Shown here: in pieces, positions 63,641-64,000 of the stretch
How positions within the stretch are numbered: the stretch's first letter is position 1
How the letters are laid out: each line of letters begins with the position of its first letter
Assembly: GCA_032207245.1 (NCBI GenBank)
Contig: CM063509.1
Coordinates: 106,546,521-106,610,520 of the forward strand
DNA length: 64,000 bases
From: Pardosa pseudoannulata
Taxonomy: Eukaryota; Arthropoda; Arachnida; Araneae; Lycosidae
Reading direction: 5' to 3'
The notes under the pieces: model-generated
Databases searched by the model: none
Seen by the model: the letters and a program-made list of their open reading frames with translations, nothing else
What the model was told of the DNA's origin: nothing
Position numbers and translations under genes: made by a program

Positions 63641-64000
63641 GTGAATTTATGACAGAAAAGCTACATTTTTTTTGTTTTACTTATGATAATGTGCCTTTTT
63701 TTTATAAAGGAGGAAAAATGAGTTACATACTTCCTTACTACAATCAAAAGAAATTTCAGAATTAAATCCGAATCAAATTAGAATTGAATTCGAAATTTGT
63801 TTTTAAACCGCCATTTTTGTTTAAACTGTACTAGTATAAAAGTGAATTTGTGACGCAAAAGCTACAATTTTTTATTTATACATGAAAATGTACCTGCTTT
63901 TTTAAAAAATGATAAACGAATCACAAACTTGACTACTATAATGAAATTTCAGGATTAAATTCGAATCATATTCGAACTGAATTCGAAATTTGTTTTTAAA
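63641..64000. repeat. tandem repeat of about 200 bp running off the window
   Basis: GTGAATTTATGACAGAAAAG and GTGAATTTGTGACGCAAAAG start two copies (63641 and 63842). Both continue through AAATTTCAG-ATTAAAT-CGAATCA to GAATTCGAAATTTGTTTTTA. The second copy ends at the window edge, so copy number is unknown. Confidence 0.8.

Overview
The window is AT-rich animal nuclear DNA: a spliceosomal gene with long introns, abundant microsatellites and dense transposable elements of metazoan type. The repeat mixture (tRNA-derived SINEs with CCAAA tails, Ty3/Gypsy, Ty1/Copia, Tc1/mariner, Tigger/pogo, piggyBac-like and hAT-like MITEs) and a eukaryotic PEP-synthase-like gene fit an arthropod, most likely an arachnid such as a spider. 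The species assignment is inference.

Host gene (5,023-25,791, plus strand): seven exons that join perfectly in frame encode the C-terminal 203 residues of a phosphoenolpyruvate synthase / rifampicin phosphotransferase-like protein, including the whole swivelling phosphohistidine domain. The 5' part lies upstream of the window or was not recognised. The phosphorylated histidine of this domain is an aspartate here (codon 20,665-20,667), so the product is probably a pseudoenzyme or a recently inactivated copy. Its introns hold a Tc1 remnant, a 5'-truncated Gypsy element in sense orientation, SINEs, two MITEs with TTAA flanks and a 707-bp hAT-like MITE.

Downstream (26-42 kb): a short tandem array interrupted by a SINE, an inverted pair of about 0.8-kb repeats (28.1-28.8 and 37.2-38.1 kb), and between them a structurally complete, probably young Ty1/Copia element (31,320-35,920) with identical LTRs, a 5-bp target duplication and an unbroken 1,305-codon gag-pol. 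At 39.5-41.3 kb two converging first-exon-like coding segments, a THAP zinc finger and a segment resembling the N-terminus of SWIM/YqaJ-type proteins, lie between matching inverted repeats. I read this as an internally deleted two-gene DNA transposon.

Right part (42-64 kb): duplicated mariner remnants, a degenerate Tigger element carrying a SINE whose empty site is preserved in a nearby duplicate, a second truncated Gypsy, several MITE families that recur inside the window, a frame-preserving 75-bp satellite with a MITE inserted at TATA, a long-armed palindromic MITE, a LINE reverse-transcriptase tail and a frameshifted hAT fragment. No host gene was recognised right of 26 kb.

No CRISPR array, operon or genuine tRNA/rRNA gene was found. 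I found no wholly new system. The strongest candidates for follow-up are the histidine-less PEP-synthase-like gene and the THAP plus SWIM-like two-gene element.
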